Shown: positions 44,791 to 54,081 of the stretch, in pieces | How the letters are laid out: each line of letters begins with the position of its first letter | Numbering within the stretch: the first letter of the stretch is position 1 | Assembly: GCF_013391805.1 (NCBI RefSeq) | Contig: NZ_CP058364.1 | Location: forward strand, 3,353,501 to 3,417,500 | Length of the DNA: 64,000 nt | Source of the DNA: Galbibacter sp. BG1 | GTDB lineage: Bacteria > Bacteroidota > Bacteroidia > Flavobacteriales > Flavobacteriaceae | Direction: 5' to 3' | Notes under the pieces: generated by a model | The model's database searches: none | Told to the model about the DNA's origin: nothing | Seen by the model: only the letters and a program-made list of their open reading frames with translations | Position numbers and translations under genes: made by a program

Positions 44791-47757
44791 CTACGTTTTT
44801 ATTGGTTTTGGTTTTTCATAATTAAATAGATCATCTACATCCATTTCTTTTATGTCCCCTAATTTTTTAAGGGCTTTCATATCGACATCTTTTTTGTTTC
44901 CAATAACCATTACATCATAGGTTTCGCCTTTTATATTCTCATTAAAAAAGGTTTTCAAATCCTCGAAAGTCATTTTTTCAATCTCATTATACATAGCTTG
45001 ACGATTGTCTTCTGTAATCCCTCGTTTCTTTAAGCGTTCGTATTCCCAGAAAATATCCTGTTTCGTAATTCTTTCTGCTGCCAGTTGTTTTAAAGTAGAT
45101 TCTTTGGCTGCCTTAAACTGTTTTTCTGCCTCCGGCATATTAGTCATTAACTCCATCATCGCTTCCACTGCTTCTGGCATCTTGTTTGCCTGAGTCCCGA
45201 TATAAGCATAGGTATAATTTGGTTTACCTTCTTCTGTAGCATTACTATAAGAGGCAAAAGCAGAATACGCTAAGGATTTAGACTCCCTAATCTCCTGAAA
45301 AACTATAGACGACAACCCTCCTCCAAAATAGGTATTGAACAAAGAAGCTGCGGCCATTTCTTCAGGATCAAAAACCTCTCCTTTAGCTAAAAACAACATT
45401 TCACCCTGCACCATATCGTAGTCTACAAAATAAACATTGCCCCCAGTTTCTTTCTCCAAAAACAACTTACTGTCTGGGTATTCTTCCAGTTTTTCTGGTA
45501 CTTGATGCTTTTCATTGATAGCGGCAACCGCACCTTCTACATTATTTCCGTAGTAGAATATACGTTGCTTAAAATTTTTCAAGTTTTTAAATTCGTCTAC
45601 CAAATCTTGTGGATTGAGTTCCTTCAGCTCCTCTATAGTATAAATATCCCGTAGACTGGAGTTTTCTGCATATTTACCGTAGTTCATCAATCCATTCCAT
45701 AAAATATTGCTTTTATTGGCTTTACCATCCTCACGTCTTTTACCTATGCTTTGCACATACTTGTCATACGATTCTTGATCGGCTACGGCATGAGACCATA
45801 AATGCTCTAGTAAATCCAAACCTTTATCCATATTTTCACTAAGCCCGCTTACCGTAACATAAGACTTATCGTCTCCAGCCCTAACGCCATAATTAATCCC
45901 CAAACGGTAAAATTGTTTCTTCAACTCTTCTGGGGAGTAGGTATCGGTACCTACATATTCTATGTAATTCATGGCGATAGGCAATTTTTTATCATTGTCT
46001 TTCCCCATATCGAAAATGATATTCATTTCCGCTAAATCGTTTGTATTGTTCTCCACATAAGAAACCTCTAATCCGTTTTCTGTACCCGTTTCCTTGATAG
46101 CCTCTTGGTAATTGATGGTTTGCGGTTTTATGGCCGGCGATTCAATTTTGGTGAACGCTTGTAAAAATTTAGACTCTTCGTCCCTATTTAAATCAATTGG
46201 AGTAATTTTAGGGTTTTCCACTTTAACTAGTCCCTTACTTTCCCCTTGTTTCTTGTAAATTACCACATAGTTATCTTTGTAAAACTCATTGGCAAAGGTT
46301 ACTAAATCTTCTTTGGTTATTTTTCTAAGTTCTTCCAGTTTACTCACTTCGTCTTCCCAATCCTGAAAATGAACAAAGGCATCGACATAAGCATAAGCAA
46401 CTGCTGATGGATTTTCGTATTGTCTTATTTCTGAAAGTTTGAGATCGTTTACCACTGCTTCTATCATCCAATCGTCAAAATTACCCTTTTTAACTTCTTC
46501 AATCTGAGCCAACAATAAATCCTTGACTTCCTCAAGGGACTGATTGCTTTTGGGGTAACCGTAAAGCGTGTGGGCGCCATAATCGTTATTAAAACTAGGG
46601 TAAGAACCCGCACGCTGTACTTTTTGTTTTTGGTTAAGGTTTAAATCTATCAATCCTGCTTGACTATTACTTAATATCATATCGATTAAAGTAATATACT
46701 TTTCATCTTTCGTACCGATACCCGGTGTACGAAACCCAATGCTCACCCGTGCTGCTTCGGGTCCAAAAACTTCTTTTTGAATGGGTGCTGTAATAGGCTC
46801 TTCGGTTGGTCTTTCGGGATAACTAACCTCTTTCGGTTTATAATTTCCAAATGCTTCGCTTACCTTTTTTATGGTTTCGTCGAATTCTAAATCCCCTACC
46901 AAAATAACGGCCATATTATTCGGTATGTAATATTTATTGAAATAGTCGTTAATGGCAACCATGGAAGGATTCTTTAAATGCTCAGAAACTCCAATCGTTG
47001 GCTGTTGACCATAAGGATGATTTGGAAAGAGCGTTCTTTGCATTTCATAATACTCTTTACGGTAATCGTTATCTTGGGCCCTGTTGAATTCTTCGTAAAC
47101 TGCTTCCAATTCTGTATGGAACAAGCGCAAAACAAGCTGACTAAATCGTTCGCTTTCCAATTTCAACCATTTGTCAAACTCATTGGATGGAATTTTATTG
47201 GTATACACGGTCTCTTCGTTGGAAGTCCAAGCATTGGTACCTTCGGCCCCTAATGAACTCACCATTTTGTCGTATTCGTTGGCTATGGATATTTTGGAAG
47301 CTAATTGGGAAACACTATCTATCTCACGATAGATGTCATTTTTTTTAAGGGAATCTTTTTCCATTTTATGAGCCTCATACAAATCTGATATCTGCTGAAG
47401 GAGAACCTTCTCTTCCTCCCAATTGGTTGTGCCAATTTCGTCAGTTCCTTTAAAAACCATATGCTCCAAGTAATGAGCCAATCCGGTATTATCGGAAGGA
47501 TCGTAAACGGAACCAGCCCTAACCGGAATAAAGGTCTGAATTTTGGGTTCGTCTGTATTCCGGCTAAGATATACCTTCAATCCGTTTTCCAACGTATATA
47601 GTCTTAATCCTGTGGGATCGTTTGCCACCGTTTCATACGTAAACCCATTCGCATCGGTATGGGTTTCTGTTGCAGTCTTGTTTTCTTTGTCTTTATCACA
47701 ACTAATTAAAAGTGAAAGTGATAAAAACAAGATCAGTTTATAAGCTTGTCGAATCAT
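44791..47757 (-). CDS. M16 family metalloprotease lipoprotein (two-domain, 988 residues)
   Basis: A zinc protease of the insulinase/pitrilysin clan. The signal peptide ends in a lipobox with C20 (LLISC). The inverted zinc motif HxxEH is H95-E98-H99 in AHYLEHMVFKG, with the distal glutamate in LEAVYEEFNRAQDN. The second, inactive M16 half follows from about 520. A single long chain with both halves is typical of periplasmic Bacteroidota M16 proteins. It probably degrades peptides at the outer or inner membrane surface. It is monocistronic with a strong terminator. Confidence 0.92.
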   Translation of the reverse strand: MIRQAYKLILFLSLSLLISCDKDKENKTATETHTDANGFTYETVANDPTGLRLYTLENGLKVYLSRNTDEPKIQTFIPVRAGSVYDPSDNTGLAHYLEHMVFKGTDEIGTTNWEEEKVLLQQISDLYEAHKMEKDSLKKNDIYREIDSVSQLASKISIANEYDKMVSSLGAEGTNAWTSNEETVYTNKIPSNEFDKWLKLESERFSQLVLRLFHTELEAVYEEFNRAQDNDYRKEYYEMQRTLFPNHPYGQQPTIGVSEHLKNPSMVAINDYFNKYYIPNNMAVILVGDLEFDETIKKVSEAFGNYKPKEVSYPERPTEEPITAPIQKEVFGPEAARVSIGFRTPGIGTKDEKYITLIDMILSNSQAGLIDLNLNQKQKVQRAGSYPSFNNDYGAHTLYGYPKSNQSLEEVKDLLLAQIEEVKKGNFDDWMIEAVVNDLKLSEIRQYENPSAVAYAYVDAFVHFQDWEDEVSKLEELRKITKEDLVTFANEFYKDNYVVIYKKQGESKGLVKVENPKITPIDLNRDEESKFLQAFTKIESPAIKPQTINYQEAIKETGTENGLEVSYVENNTNDLAEMNIIFDMGKDNDKKLPIAMNYIEYVGTDTYSPEELKKQFYRLGINYGVRAGDDKSYVTVSGLSENMDKGLDLLEHLWSHAVADQESYDKYVQSIGKRREDGKANKSNILWNGLMNYGKYAENSSLRDIYTIEELKELNPQDLVDEFKNLKNFKQRIFYYGNNVEGAVAAINEKHQVPEKLEEYPDSKLFLEKETGGNVYFVDYDMVQGEMLFLAKGEVFDPEEMAAASLFNTYFGGGLSSIVFQEIRESKSLAYSAFASYSNATEEGKPNYTYAYIGTQANKMPEAVEAMMELMTNMPEAEKQFKAAKESTLKQLAAERITKQDIFWEYERLKKRGITEDNRQAMYNEIEKMTFEDLKTFFNENIKGETYDVMVIGNKKDVDMKALKKLGDIKEMDVDDLFNYEKPKPIKT

Positions 47758-47781
47758 AATGAAATAGAGAATTGATTACAT

Positions 47782-47816
47782 AAAAAAATCCATCCCCGAA
47801 AAATTCAAGGATGGAT
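47782..47816 (-). terminator. Intrinsic terminator after sucD
   Basis: On the minus strand ATCCATCC and GGATGGAT form an 8-bp stem with a 13-base loop, followed by TTTTTT, between sucD and the M16 gene. Confidence 0.8.
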
Positions 47817-47848
47817 AAATATATAGATAATATTTTATATTTCTCTTT

Positions 47849-48721
47849 TTAGCCGATAACTTCTGCTACTTTTTTACCAATTTCCGCAGGAGAGTCCACT
47901 ACGTGAATTCCACATGCAGCCATGATACGCTTTTTAGCTTCTGCAGTATCGTCTGCTCCACCTACAATAGCACCGGCATGCCCCATAGTTCTACCTTTAG
48001 GTGCAGTTTCCCCTGCAATAAAACCAACAACAGGCTTTTTGTTACCATTTTCTTTTACCCAATTAGCAGCATCGGCCTCTAATTGACCCCCAATTTCACC
48101 AATCATAACGATACATTCCGTTTCAGGATCGTTCATTAATAATTCCACCGCTTCTTTAGTAGTAGTTCCAATGATTGGATCTCCTCCAATACCAATTGCT
48201 GTAGTGATACCAAGACCTTGTTTTACTACTTGATCTGCAGCTTCGTAAGTAAGGGTTCCAGATTTCGATACAATCCCTACTTTTCCTTTTTTGAATACAA
48301 AACCAGGCATAATACCCACTTTCGCTTCACCAGGTGTAATTACTCCAGGACAATTAGGCCCTATTAATCTACACTCTTTATCCTTAATATAATCCGAAGC
48401 TTTAATCATATCTGCTACCGGAATACCTTCAGTAATTGTTATAATAACTTTAATTCCTGCATCCGCAGCTTCCATAATGGCATCTGCAGCGAACGCTGGT
48501 GGTACAAAAATAATAGATACATCTGCACCTACTTCTTCTACCGCTTCTTTTACGGTGTTAAATACAGGCTTATCCAAATGTTTTTGACCTCCTTTTCCCG
48601 GAGTAACGCCACCAACTACATTGGTACCGTATTCAATCATTTGTTCTGCGTGAAAGGTTCCTTCACTACCTGTAAATCCTTGAACTATTATTTTCGAATC
48701 TTTATTTACTAATACACTCAT
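47849..48721 (-). CDS. sucD: Succinyl-CoA synthetase alpha subunit
   Basis: The 290-residue alpha subunit of the TCA cycle enzyme that makes ATP or GTP from succinyl-CoA. The CoA-binding Rossmann domain ([20 protein letters not shown]), [22 protein letters not shown], and the phosphohistidine loop [11 protein letters not shown] are all present. sucC is not adjacent, which is common in this family. A -7 box TATTTTTG lies 28 bases upstream, so it has its own promoter and is separated from the LPS genes before it. Confidence 0.97.
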   Translation of the reverse strand: MSVLVNKDSKIIVQGFTGSEGTFHAEQMIEYGTNVVGGVTPGKGGQKHLDKPVFNTVKEAVEEVGADVSIIFVPPAFAADAIMEAADAGIKVIITITEGIPVADMIKASDYIKDKECRLIGPNCPGVITPGEAKVGIMPGFVFKKGKVGIVSKSGTLTYEAADQVVKQGLGITTAIGIGGDPIIGTTTKEAVELLMNDPETECIVMIGEIGGQLEADAANWVKENGNKKPVVGFIAGETAPKGRTMGHAGAIVGGADDTAEAKKRIMAACGIHVVDSPAEIGKKVAEVIG

Positions 48722-48748
48722 TAGGGTTGAATTTTATTTAAAGCTATG

Positions 48749-48756
48749 CAAAAATA
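48749..48756 (-). promoter_or_regulatory. Candidate -7 box for sucD
   Basis: TATTTTTG on the minus strand is a perfect TAnnTTTG match at a suitable distance from the sucD start. No -33 TTTG is clear. Confidence 0.4.
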
Positions 48757-48820
48757 GTTTTTTGAACACGATTAATGAAATCTACTCAAAAAATAATTTT
48801 TTATTTTGTTTCTGTTACTT

Positions 48821-49234
48821 TTATTTTTTCTCAGGAAGGAAAGAACTTAGGTTTACTGGGTTGTCATCAGCAAGCTGACTAATCTCAAAACCCTTGTACA
48901 ATTTGTTGTCCTTAAACTCCCAAATAGTGATAAAATGTGCTAGCGGCTGCTCTTCGTCTATATTTTCTATAGTTTTTACATGGTAAGTGTACCGCACTGT
49001 TACAGCATTTCCGTCTTTAAGCAAGTGACTTATTTCTGTTCTTACGGAATGGTATGCTTCAGCCATATTTTCCGCAAGCTTTATTAAATCGGCTTTGTTT
49101 AATTTGGTAAATCCTTTACTACTGTTCCAATAAAGTTCGCAATCTTCATGAAGGTACCCCTCTAAAACTTCTCTGTTTTTTATGGGTTCCATTTCATAAA
49201 AATCTTTTGCAATCTTTTTAATTGAATTTGCCAT
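48821..49234 (-). CDS. SnoaL-like / NTF2-fold protein
   Basis: A 137-residue soluble protein with the NTF2-like pattern: an N-terminal helix (IKKIAKDFYEMEPIKNREVLEGYLHEDCELYW), a middle helix KADLIKLAENMAEAYHSVRTEI, and strands VTVRYTYHVKT and PLAHFITIWEFKDNKLYKGFE. NTF2-fold proteins of this type bind small ligands or act on polyketide-like compounds; no catalytic residues can be assigned. It starts 1 bp after the second lpxD-like gene and is probably part of that operon. Confidence 0.8.
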   Translation of the reverse strand: MANSIKKIAKDFYEMEPIKNREVLEGYLHEDCELYWNSSKGFTKLNKADLIKLAENMAEAYHSVRTEISHLLKDGNAVTVRYTYHVKTIENIDEEQPLAHFITIWEFKDNKLYKGFEISQLADDNPVNLSSFLPEKK

Positions 49235-49235
49235 T

Positions 49236-50165
49236 TTATCCTAATTTTTCAATAATTGATGGTATTTGGCGTATCGAGGCCAATTCCTTGTATTTCTTTC
49301 TAGCTTCCTCGGCAGGATATCCAAAATAAGTTTTATTCGGCTCCAAGGATTTACTAATGCCAGACTGCGCCAACAAAACTGCCTTTGTACCAATAGTAAT
49401 GGCACTGGCCAAACCAACCTGACCCCAAATGGTCACTTCATCTTCAATAATAACACAACCCGCAATTCCCACTTGGGAAGCAATCAAGCATTTTTCACCA
49501 ATAAAAGTGTCGTGACCCACATGGACTTGGTTGTCTATTTTGGTTCCTTTTTTAATTAAGGTATCTCCTGTTACCCCTTTATCGATGGTACAAAGCGCAC
49601 CTAAATCCACATTATCCTCAATAACCACGCGTCCGCCAGATAATAACTTATCGAATCCCTCGGGCCGCTTTTTGTAGTAGAACGCATCGGCGCCTAGTAC
49701 AGTTCCTGCATGAATGGTAACATTATCGCCTACGACACAGTTGTCGTAAATGCTTACATTAGAATGTATGTAACAGTTTTTCCCGACAACAACATTATTT
49801 CCAATAAAAGCACCGGGTTGAACTACGGTACCCTCACCAATTTTTGCGGAAGGGGCTATTGCCGCAGTCGCTTTTTCAAATGGTTTAAAAAAATGGGTCA
49901 GTTTATTGAAATCCCTAAAAGGGTCATCGGAAATTAACAACGCCTTCCCCTCCGGGCACTCTACCTCTTTATTTATTAAAACAACCGTTGCCAGTGAGTT
50001 TAGAGCTTTATCGTAATACTTAGGATGGTCTACGAATACAATATCCCCTGGATTGACTACGTGAATTTCGTTCATTCCCGATATCGGAAAATCGTCATTT
50101 CCCACGTATTCACAATTTAGAATTGTGGCAATTTGCTTTAAGGTATACTCTTGTGGAAACTTCAT
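49236..50165 (-). CDS. LpxD-like UDP-3-O-acylglucosamine N-acyltransferase homologue (second copy)
   Basis: A 309-residue left-handed beta-helix acyltransferase. The N-terminal LpxD-type domain (ILNCEYVGNDDFPISGMNEI) is followed by hexapeptide repeats (VVVGKNCYIHSNVSIYDNCVVG, DTLIKKGTKIDNQVHVGHD). It differs clearly from the 339-residue LpxD 2.9 kb upstream. A second, shorter lpxD-like gene after efp is common in Flavobacteriia. It may act on a different UDP-sugar or acyl donor; the substrate is unknown. It lies in the same orientation as the lipid A genes. Confidence 0.85.
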   Translation of the reverse strand: MKFPQEYTLKQIATILNCEYVGNDDFPISGMNEIHVVNPGDIVFVDHPKYYDKALNSLATVVLINKEVECPEGKALLISDDPFRDFNKLTHFFKPFEKATAAIAPSAKIGEGTVVQPGAFIGNNVVVGKNCYIHSNVSIYDNCVVGDNVTIHAGTVLGADAFYYKKRPEGFDKLLSGGRVVIEDNVDLGALCTIDKGVTGDTLIKKGTKIDNQVHVGHDTFIGEKCLIASQVGIAGCVIIEDEVTIWGQVGLASAITIGTKAVLLAQSGISKSLEPNKTYFGYPAEEARKKYKELASIRQIPSIIEKLG

Positions 50166-50247
50166 TCTTTGTTGTTAATTCAATGCGTTTTATCTTTCTG
50201 AACTAATACCAAACCTAAAGGAAACATAATTTTATTCCAATAAACTT

Positions 50248-50814
50248 TCATTCCTTTGCACGCTCCATGTAGGAACTCTTTTCGGTATCGATTTTTATTC
50301 TATCCCCCTCATTAATAAACAAAGGAACATTAATTGTCGCTCCAGTTTCAACGGTAGCCGGCTTTGTAGCATTAGTAGCCGTATTCCCTTTAACACCAGG
50401 CTCGGTATGGGTAACCTCTAGAGTTACATGCGCTGGCATATCTACAGAAAGTGGCATGCTGTCTTCCGTGTTGAATAAAATGGTAACCACTTCACCTTCT
50501 TTTAAAAGATCTGGTGTGTCTAAGGCCTCTTTCTGAAGCATTATTTGGTTGTAATCATCGGTATTCATAAAATGGAAGGTATCCCCTTCAGCATATAAAA
50601 ACTGATAAGAACGCGTTTCCACACGAACATCTTCAATTTTATGCCCTGCAGAAAATGTATTGTCCAATACTTTTCCAGTAGTAACACTTTTAAGCTTGGT
50701 TCTTACAAAAGCAGGTCCTTTTCCTGGCTTTACGTGCAAGAATTCAATAATTTTATAAATATCGTGATTGTAACGAATACATAAACCTTTTCTAATATCT
50801 GATGTAGATGCCAT
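50248..50814 (-). CDS. efp: Translation elongation factor P
   Basis: The 188-residue protein relieves ribosome stalling at polyproline stretches. The N-terminal KOW-like domain carries the tip loop HVKPGKGPAFVRTKLK, with lysine at the modified position (about 34). The OB domains follow, with DGN-like EGDTFHFMN and the conserved C-terminal end INEGDRIKIDTEKSSYMERAKE. No epmA or epmB lies near, so the tip modification is not predictable. It is embedded in the lipid A operon, 8 bp after lpxA. Confidence 0.97.
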   Translation of the reverse strand: MASTSDIRKGLCIRYNHDIYKIIEFLHVKPGKGPAFVRTKLKSVTTGKVLDNTFSAGHKIEDVRVETRSYQFLYAEGDTFHFMNTDDYNQIMLQKEALDTPDLLKEGEVVTILFNTEDSMPLSVDMPAHVTLEVTHTEPGVKGNTATNATKPATVETGATINVPLFINEGDRIKIDTEKSSYMERAKE

Positions 50815-50822
50815 ATTATTTT

Positions 50823-51617
50823 TTAATGATTTGAACTTGAACTAAAATAACCTTTCATAATTCCGCGTTGGGAATCTTTTATAAATTGAAGAATTTCATC
50901 ACGCTCGGGAGTCGCCTCCATTTCAGCTTCAATAATTTCCACAGCTTGTGAATTGTTATAATTCTTTTGATATAAAATTCGGTAGATATCTTGTATTTCC
51001 CTTATTTTTTCTGTTGAAAACCCTCTTCTTCTTAAACCTACGGAGTTAATCCCCACATAAGACAAAGGCTCCCTAGCTGCTTTTGCATAAGGAGGAACAT
51101 CTTTTCTAACCAAAGAACCCCCAGTTACAAAGGCATGGTTTCCAATGGAACAGAATTGATGCACGGCAGTCATTCCCGCCAACACCACATAGTCCCCTAC
51201 GGTGATGTGGCCTGCCAACGTACTATTGTTGGAAAAAATACAATGATCGCCCACAAAACAATCGTGCGCAATATGACTGTAAGCCATAATCCAACAATTT
51301 TTACCGATAACGGTTTTCATTCTATCGGTAGTTCCCCTATTAATGGTTACACACTCGCGAATAGTGGTGTTGTCCCCTATTTCGGCAGTGGTTTCCTCAT
51401 CATTATATTTTAAATCCTGCGGAATTGCAGAGATGACGGCACCCGGAAAAATATTACAATTTTTACCAATACGTGCTCCTTCCATGATTGTTACATTACT
51501 TCCTATCCAGGTTCCTTCTCCAATAACCACATTGTTGTTAATGGTAGCAAAAGGCTCGATTACCACATTTTTGGCAATTTTAGCGCCCGGATGTACATAT
51601 GCTAGCGGCTGATTCAT
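50823..51617 (-). CDS. lpxA: UDP-N-acetylglucosamine acyltransferase
   Basis: The 264-residue left-handed beta-helix enzyme performs the first step of lipid A synthesis. The hexapeptide repeats are clear (IGEGTWIGSNVTIMEGARIG). The catalytic histidine is in AYSHIAHDCFVGDH and the substrate segment is GMTAVHQFCSIGNHAFVTGGS. The C-terminal helical domain carries GLRRRGFSTEKIREIQDIYRIL. It overlaps the lpxC-fabZ stop codon by 4 bp (ATGA type), so translation is coupled. Confidence 0.97.
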   Translation of the reverse strand: MNQPLAYVHPGAKIAKNVVIEPFATINNNVVIGEGTWIGSNVTIMEGARIGKNCNIFPGAVISAIPQDLKYNDEETTAEIGDNTTIRECVTINRGTTDRMKTVIGKNCWIMAYSHIAHDCFVGDHCIFSNNSTLAGHITVGDYVVLAGMTAVHQFCSIGNHAFVTGGSLVRKDVPPYAKAAREPLSYVGINSVGLRRRGFSTEKIREIQDIYRILYQKNYNNSQAVEIIEAEMEATPERDEILQFIKDSQRGIMKGYFSSSSNH

Positions 51618-53026
51618 TCTTCTGATTCTTTAACTTTTACTATTTGAGCCATTAGCTCTGCTTCTGTTGCAAGTTTACCATTAGCATAGGCGTATGCCTG
51701 CATATGGCAAATACCTCTTCTAATTGGGGATATCAATTCCATTTTAAAAATAAGGGTATCCCCCGGTTGCACTTGTTGTTTAAATTTCACATTATCTATT
51801 TTCATGAAATAGGTAAGGTAGTTTTCGGGGTCTGGAACTGTACTCAATACTAAAATCCCTCCTGTTTGCGCCATCGCTTCTACTTGAAGCACTCCCGGCA
51901 TAATAGGTGCGCCTGGAAAATGCCCCACAAAATAAGGCTCGTTCATGGTTACGTTTTTCATACCCACCACATGGGTATCGGATAATTCCAAAATACGGTC
52001 TACCAATAAGAAAGGTGGCCTGTGCGGCAACATCTGCATAATTTTATTGATATCCATCAACGGTGGTTGATTTAAATCCACTTTTGGAACTTTATTGCGT
52101 TTTTCCAGTTTAATTATTTTAGAAAGCTTTTTGGCAAACTGTGTATTTACGTAATGTCCTGGCTTATTGGCAATAACTTTTCCGCGCACACGCGTGCCTA
52201 TTAAAGCCAAATCCCCAATTACATCCAATAACTTATGCCTAGCAGCCTCATTGGGATGGTGCAGCGTTAAATTATCCAGGATCCCGTTTGGTTTAACAGA
52301 AATATTCTCCTTATTAAAGGCTACACGAAGTTTTTCCATGGTTTCTTCAGAGAGTTCCTTGTCTACATACACAATGGCATTGTTAAGATCACCTCCTTTA
52401 ATAAGTCCGTGTTCCAACAAGGTTTCTATTTCGTGTAAAAAACTGAAGGTTCTAGAATCTGCTATTTCCGTTTCAAATTCCGATAAATGCTTTAACGTGG
52501 CATTTTGGGTACCCAACACTTTAGTGCCAAAGTCTACCATAGTAGTCACTTGATACTCGTCGGAAGGGATAATGGTAATTTCACTACCAGAATCTTCATC
52601 TGTATAAGAAATCACATCGGTGATTATAAACTCTTCCCTCTCGGCATCTTGAGTTACTACCCCTGCTTTTTTTAATGCTTCAATAAAATATTTAGAAGAA
52701 CCATCCATTATTGGAGGTTCTGGAGCATCCAATTCAATCAACACATTGTCAATTTCCAAACCGACCAAAGCAGCCAAAACATGCTCTGAGGTTTGAATCT
52801 TAACCCCCATTTTTTCCAAATTGGTACCTCTTTGGGTATTTACCACATAATTTGCATCGGCTTCAATTACAGGCTGCCCTTCTAAATCTACACGCTTAAA
52901 TGCATATCCATGATTCTCGGGAGCTGGTTTAAATTTCATGGTTACCTCCATTCCTGTATGCAACCCTACCCCTTTGAGAGAAATCTCTTTGGCTATGGTG
53001 GTTTGTTTTATAACCTGATCACTCAT
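51614..53026 (-). CDS. Bifunctional LpxC deacetylase / FabZ dehydratase
   Basis: A 470-residue fusion. Residues about 1-310 are LpxC, the zinc deacetylase committing to lipid A: KGVGLHTGMEVTMKF, SEHVLAALVGLEIDN with the zinc histidine, and HKLLDVIGDLALIG with the second. Residues 325-470 are FabZ, the beta-hydroxyacyl-ACP dehydratase: LPHRPPFLLVDRIL with its catalytic histidine, and GHFPGAPIMPGVLQVEAMAQTGG with the catalytic glutamate. The fusion is characteristic of Bacteroidota and balances lipid A and phospholipid synthesis. It lies 11 bp after lpxD. Confidence 0.97.
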   Translation of the reverse strand: MSDQVIKQTTIAKEISLKGVGLHTGMEVTMKFKPAPENHGYAFKRVDLEGQPVIEADANYVVNTQRGTNLEKMGVKIQTSEHVLAALVGLEIDNVLIELDAPEPPIMDGSSKYFIEALKKAGVVTQDAEREEFIITDVISYTDEDSGSEITIIPSDEYQVTTMVDFGTKVLGTQNATLKHLSEFETEIADSRTFSFLHEIETLLEHGLIKGGDLNNAIVYVDKELSEETMEKLRVAFNKENISVKPNGILDNLTLHHPNEAARHKLLDVIGDLALIGTRVRGKVIANKPGHYVNTQFAKKLSKIIKLEKRNKVPKVDLNQPPLMDINKIMQMLPHRPPFLLVDRILELSDTHVVGMKNVTMNEPYFVGHFPGAPIMPGVLQVEAMAQTGGILVLSTVPDPENYLTYFMKIDNVKFKQQVQPGDTLIFKMELISPIRRGICHMQAYAYANGKLATEAELMAQIVKVKESEE

Positions 53027-53037
53027 TGTTATATCTT

Positions 53038-54057
53038 TTACTTTTTTTCTAGTTGATTAATTCTGTCTACTACTTTTGGTAAATTTTTAAAGTGCACATA
53101 CGACTTGTTGTAGTCACCATAATTTAAGGCAGGTGAACCCTGTAACACTTCTTCGTCTTTTATATTTCTTCCAATACCAGATTGCGCTTGAATCCTAACT
53201 CGATCTCCTATAACAATATGCCCTACAATACCTACTTGACCACCGATCATACAGTTTTTACCTATTTTGGTAGAACCTGCAATACCGGTTTGGGCAGCTA
53301 TTACCGTATTTTCACCAATCTCTACGTTGTGCGCTATTTGTATTTGGTTATCGAGCTTAACGCCCCTACGAATAATCGTAGAGCCTAAAGTGGCCCTGTC
53401 TATTGTGGTACCAGCACCAATATCTACATAATCTTCTAAAATTACATTTCCTGTTTGCGGTACTTTTTGGAACTCTCCATTTTCATTCGGCGAAAACCCG
53501 AATCCGTCTGCACCAATCACGCAACCACTATGAATTACGCAATTCTTACCCACAATGGACTCAGAATATATTTTAGCACCGGCAAAAATAATTACATTGT
53601 CCCCTATGCTAACATTGTCTCCTATATATACATTGGGATAAATTTTTACATTCTCCCCTATTTTAACATTATCCCCAACATATGTGAAAGCCCCCATATA
53701 AAGTTCCTTACCGTAAGTGGCCGTTTCCGATAGAAAAACAGGTTGTTCGATTCCTGTTTTATTCAGTTTTACCTGATTGTAATATTCCAATAATTTCGAA
53801 AACGATTTATAAGCATCCTCTACCTTTATAAGCGTGGTAGAAATTTCCTGCTCTACCTTAAACGATTTATTGACAATAGTTATAGATGCTCTTGTTGAAT
53901 ATATATATGAGGTGTACTTTGGGTTTGCTAAAAAAGTTAGAGACCCTTCTGTTCCTTCTTCGATCTTAGAAAGTTTGGACACTTCCACTTCTGGATCGCC
54001 CACAATTTCACCTTCTAATATTCCCGCTATTTGTGTTGCTGTAAATTTCATTTCCAC
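53038..54057 (-). CDS. lpxD: UDP-3-O-(3-hydroxymyristoyl)glucosamine N-acyltransferase
   Basis: The 339-residue trimeric enzyme for the third lipid A step. The N-terminal uridine-binding domain ([39 protein letters not shown]) is followed by a long beta-helix. It has [20 protein letters not shown], the catalytic-histidine region [23 protein letters not shown], and [14 protein letters not shown]. The C-terminal helix ends in RINQLEKK. It begins 24 bp after the HD-domain gene and heads the lipid A genes of the operon. Confidence 0.97.
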   Translation of the reverse strand: MEMKFTATQIAGILEGEIVGDPEVEVSKLSKIEEGTEGSLTFLANPKYTSYIYSTRASITIVNKSFKVEQEISTTLIKVEDAYKSFSKLLEYYNQVKLNKTGIEQPVFLSETATYGKELYMGAFTYVGDNVKIGENVKIYPNVYIGDNVSIGDNVIIFAGAKIYSESIVGKNCVIHSGCVIGADGFGFSPNENGEFQKVPQTGNVILEDYVDIGAGTTIDRATLGSTIIRRGVKLDNQIQIAHNVEIGENTVIAAQTGIAGSTKIGKNCMIGGQVGIVGHIVIGDRVRIQAQSGIGRNIKDEEVLQGSPALNYGDYNKSYVHFKNLPKVVDRINQLEKK

Positions 54058-54081
54058 GCAAAAGTATAAAAAAAGTACTAT

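Noticed and set aside
53455-53733. 92-residue frame antisense to lpxD
   Set aside because: Hexapeptide-repeat genes often leave long antisense frames; lpxD is unambiguous.
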